Assembly (NCBI RefSeq): GCF_001432305.1
Contig: NZ_KQ483358.1
Coordinates: forward strand, 186,001-250,000
Direction: 5' to 3'
Length of the DNA stretch: 64,000 nucleotides
DNA from: Curvibacter sp. PAE-UM
Lineage (GTDB): Bacteria > Pseudomonadota > Gammaproteobacteria > Burkholderiales > Burkholderiaceae_C
The position numbers and the translations under genes are program-made. The notes below the pieces were generated by a model that was not told the origin of the DNA, did not search any database, and saw nothing but the letters and a program-made list of their open reading frames with translations. Shown piece by piece: positions 62,654-64,000 of the stretch. Positions within the stretch are counted from its first letter, which is position 1. Each line of letters opens with the position of its first letter.

Positions 62654-63586
62654 TCATGGACCCGGCCCGCCCCCCGCCAGAAAGCGCCAGAGCGCCTCGG
62701 CCGTGCGCTTGGGCGTCTGCTTGCCTTGGGGTTTTTCCCGATACAAGCGCATGTCCATGGTGATCTGCAGGCCCGACAGGGCCGCTGGCGCCGCACTGAC
62801 CAGACGACCGGCCCGCAAATCGTTGCGCACCGCGCTGTGTGGCAGGAAGGCCAGGCCATGGCCTTCGAGCGCCATGGCCTTGAGGCCTTCGGCCATGTCG
62901 GTCTCGTAGACACGGTCCAGATGGATGGCCATGCCCGCCTGCTTGAGCATGAAGTCCACCACCTGGCCCAGGTAGGCGCCTGGCGCATACCCCAGATAGG
63001 GCAAGGGCAACTCGGCTCGCCCGGGCAGCGGGAACAGCGGCTGGCCCTGGGCATCGGGCCGTGAATACGGTGCGATGGTCTCCTGCCCCAGGCTGACGAG
63101 CTCGTAGCGCTCGGCATCGAGCTGGAAGGGGTGCGAGGCATGGTGGTAGGCCAGCAGCAGGTCGCAGCTGCCTTCGGTCAGGCGGATCACCGCATCGTGC
63201 ACATTGAGGGCGATCAGCCGGCTCTTGAAGGGGCCAAAGTTTTCGCGCAGGCTGGAAACCCAGGCCGGAAAGAAGGTGAAGGCCAGGGTGTGCGGCACGG
63301 CGAACTCGATCACGTCCTCGCCGGCCGCCGTGTGGCTGCGCAGCATGGCGCGGGTGTGCTGCAGGGACTGCAGCATCTCCAGCGCCTGGCCGTAGAGGGT
63401 TTCACCGGCAGGCGTGAGGCGGGTGGGGTAGGCGCTGCGGTCCACCAGGTCGGTGCCGGCCCAGGCCTCCAGCGACTGGATACGGCGCGAGAAGGCCGGT
63501 TGCGTCACGTGCCGCAGCTGGGCCGAGCGGCTGAAACTGCGCGTCTCGGCCAGACTCACGAAGTCTTCAAGCCACTTGGTTTCCAT
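62654..63586 (-). CDS. LysR-family transcriptional regulator (HypT/YjiE-like)
   Basis: LysR-type regulator of 310 residues. The winged helix (METKWLEDFVSLAETRSFSR; RHVTQPAFSRRIQSLEAW) resembles HypT, and the effector domain covers about 90-300 (VIEFAVPHTLAFTFFPAWV). HypT of E. coli senses hypochlorite through methionine oxidation, but the similarity here is only by N-terminal pattern. It lies just upstream of gltIJKL on the same strand, so it could regulate that operon; the effector is unknown. Confidence 0.87.
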   Translation of the reverse strand: METKWLEDFVSLAETRSFSRSAQLRHVTQPAFSRRIQSLEAWAGTDLVDRSAYPTRLTPAGETLYGQALEMLQSLQHTRAMLRSHTAAGEDVIEFAVPHTLAFTFFPAWVSSLRENFGPFKSRLIALNVHDAVIRLTEGSCDLLLAYHHASHPFQLDAERYELVSLGQETIAPYSRPDAQGQPLFPLPGRAELPLPYLGYAPGAYLGQVVDFMLKQAGMAIHLDRVYETDMAEGLKAMALEGHGLAFLPHSAVRNDLRAGRLVSAAPAALSGLQITMDMRLYREKPQGKQTPKRTAEALWRFLAGGGPGP

Positions 63587-63622
63587 GGCGCGGATTATGC
63601 GGCGACCGGCCCGTGCAGGCGC

Positions 63623-64000
63623 TCATTCCGCGCTCTGCTGCAAGGCCCACATGCGGGCATAGGTGCCGTTGCGCGCCAGCAGCGCACTGTGCGAGCCGCG
63701 CTCGACGATGCGGCCGGCCTCCATGACCAGGATCTCGTGCGCATCGACCACGGTGGAAAGGCGGTGCGCAATGACCAGCGTGGTCTTGCCCTGGGCCACG
63801 CCCCTGAGCTCGGCCTGGATGGCGCGCTCGTTGGCCGAGTCCAGCGCCGAGGTGGCCTCATCGAAGATCAGCACGGGCGGGTTCTTGAGCAGGGTGCGGG
63901 CGATGGCGACGCGCTGCTTCTCCCCGCCGGAGAGCTTGAGCCCGCGCTCGCCCACCATGGTGTCGTAGCCCCTGGGCGTGGCGCTGATGAAGGCGTGGAT
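63623..64000 (-). CDS. ABC exporter (Atm1/HMT1-like), C-terminal ATPase end
   Basis: Last 125 residues of an ABC transporter whose start lies beyond the window. Present are the D-loop side of the ATPase: [20 protein letters not shown] (signature LSGGE), Walker [16 protein letters not shown], and the His switch [15 protein letters not shown]. The wording [20 protein letters not shown] fits the ABCB7/Atm1-like half-transporters fused to a membrane domain. The substrate cannot be assigned. Confidence 0.88.
   Translation of the reverse strand: MHAFISATPRGYDTMVGERGLKLSGGEKQRVAIARTLLKNPPVLIFDEATSALDSANERAIQAELRGVAQGKTTLVIAHRLSTVVDAHEILVMEAGRIVERGSHSALLARNGTYARMWALQQSAE

Overview
The window is about 64 kb of high-GC bacterial chromosome. 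Gene content and order point to a Betaproteobacterium of the order Burkholderiales, most likely family Comamonadaceae. The evidence is a Bug-type tripartite receptor, the order dapF-DUF484-xerC, the order mraZ to ftsZ followed by lpxC, and a DksA with a histone H1-like tail. This is inference from gene families and synteny; no 16S rRNA gene lies in the window. No prophage, CRISPR array, tRNA or complete insertion sequence was seen.

Layout. Bases 1-2752 (+): the end of an RNase II/R-type nuclease, a TonB-like protein, mtgA and ruvC. Bases 2753-5295: a secreted esterase, two small convergent genes and lpxC. Bases 5306-9112 (-): a three-gene block (DUF4394 lipoprotein, cupredoxin-like periplasmic protein, membrane GGDEF/EAL protein) lying between lpxC and ftsZ. 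Bases 9237-26807 (-): a complete division and cell-wall (dcw) cluster, mraZ-rsmH-ftsL-ftsI-murE-murF-mraY-murD-ftsW-murG-murC-ddl-ftsQ-ftsA-ftsZ. It is very compact: most junctions are 4-base ATGA overlaps, and a promoter with three MraZ boxes stands upstream.

Bases 27202-41210 hold an HD-GYP signalling protein, hslVU, a STAS protein, a COG0523 GTPase followed by dksA, rlmI, a chemotaxis receptor, xerC and DUF484. Bases 41220-49958 hold dapF, a carboxymuconolactone-decarboxylase-family protein, a Bug receptor, an MBL hydrolase followed by an S4 pseudouridine-synthase-like protein, a DUF898 membrane protein followed by an M48 peptidase, nhaR and an Rrf2 regulator. Bases 50253-63586 hold rnpB, a COG2509 flavoprotein, a second GGDEF/EAL protein, htpX, DUF3025, a NYN protein, pyrC, the gltIJKL glutamate/aspartate transporter and a LysR regulator. 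A truncated ABC exporter ends the window.

How the genes work together. The dcw genes make lipid II precursors and the divisome core. mtgA and lpxC add glycan polymerisation and lipid A synthesis. Three membrane proteins (two GGDEF/EAL, one HD-GYP) would control cyclic-di-GMP.

The least expected content is between the genes. Four different palindromic or inverted-repeat elements lie at gene 3' ends: a ~147-bp family in two copies with paired base changes, a ~402-bp element with ~72-bp inverted ends, a ~281-bp IS5-like MITE between two CTAG sites, and a 100-bp wobble-paired palindrome. Other points of interest are a 21-codon minicistron bridging ftsL and ftsI, a ~130-residue extension on MurD, and a low-GC patch inside rsmH.
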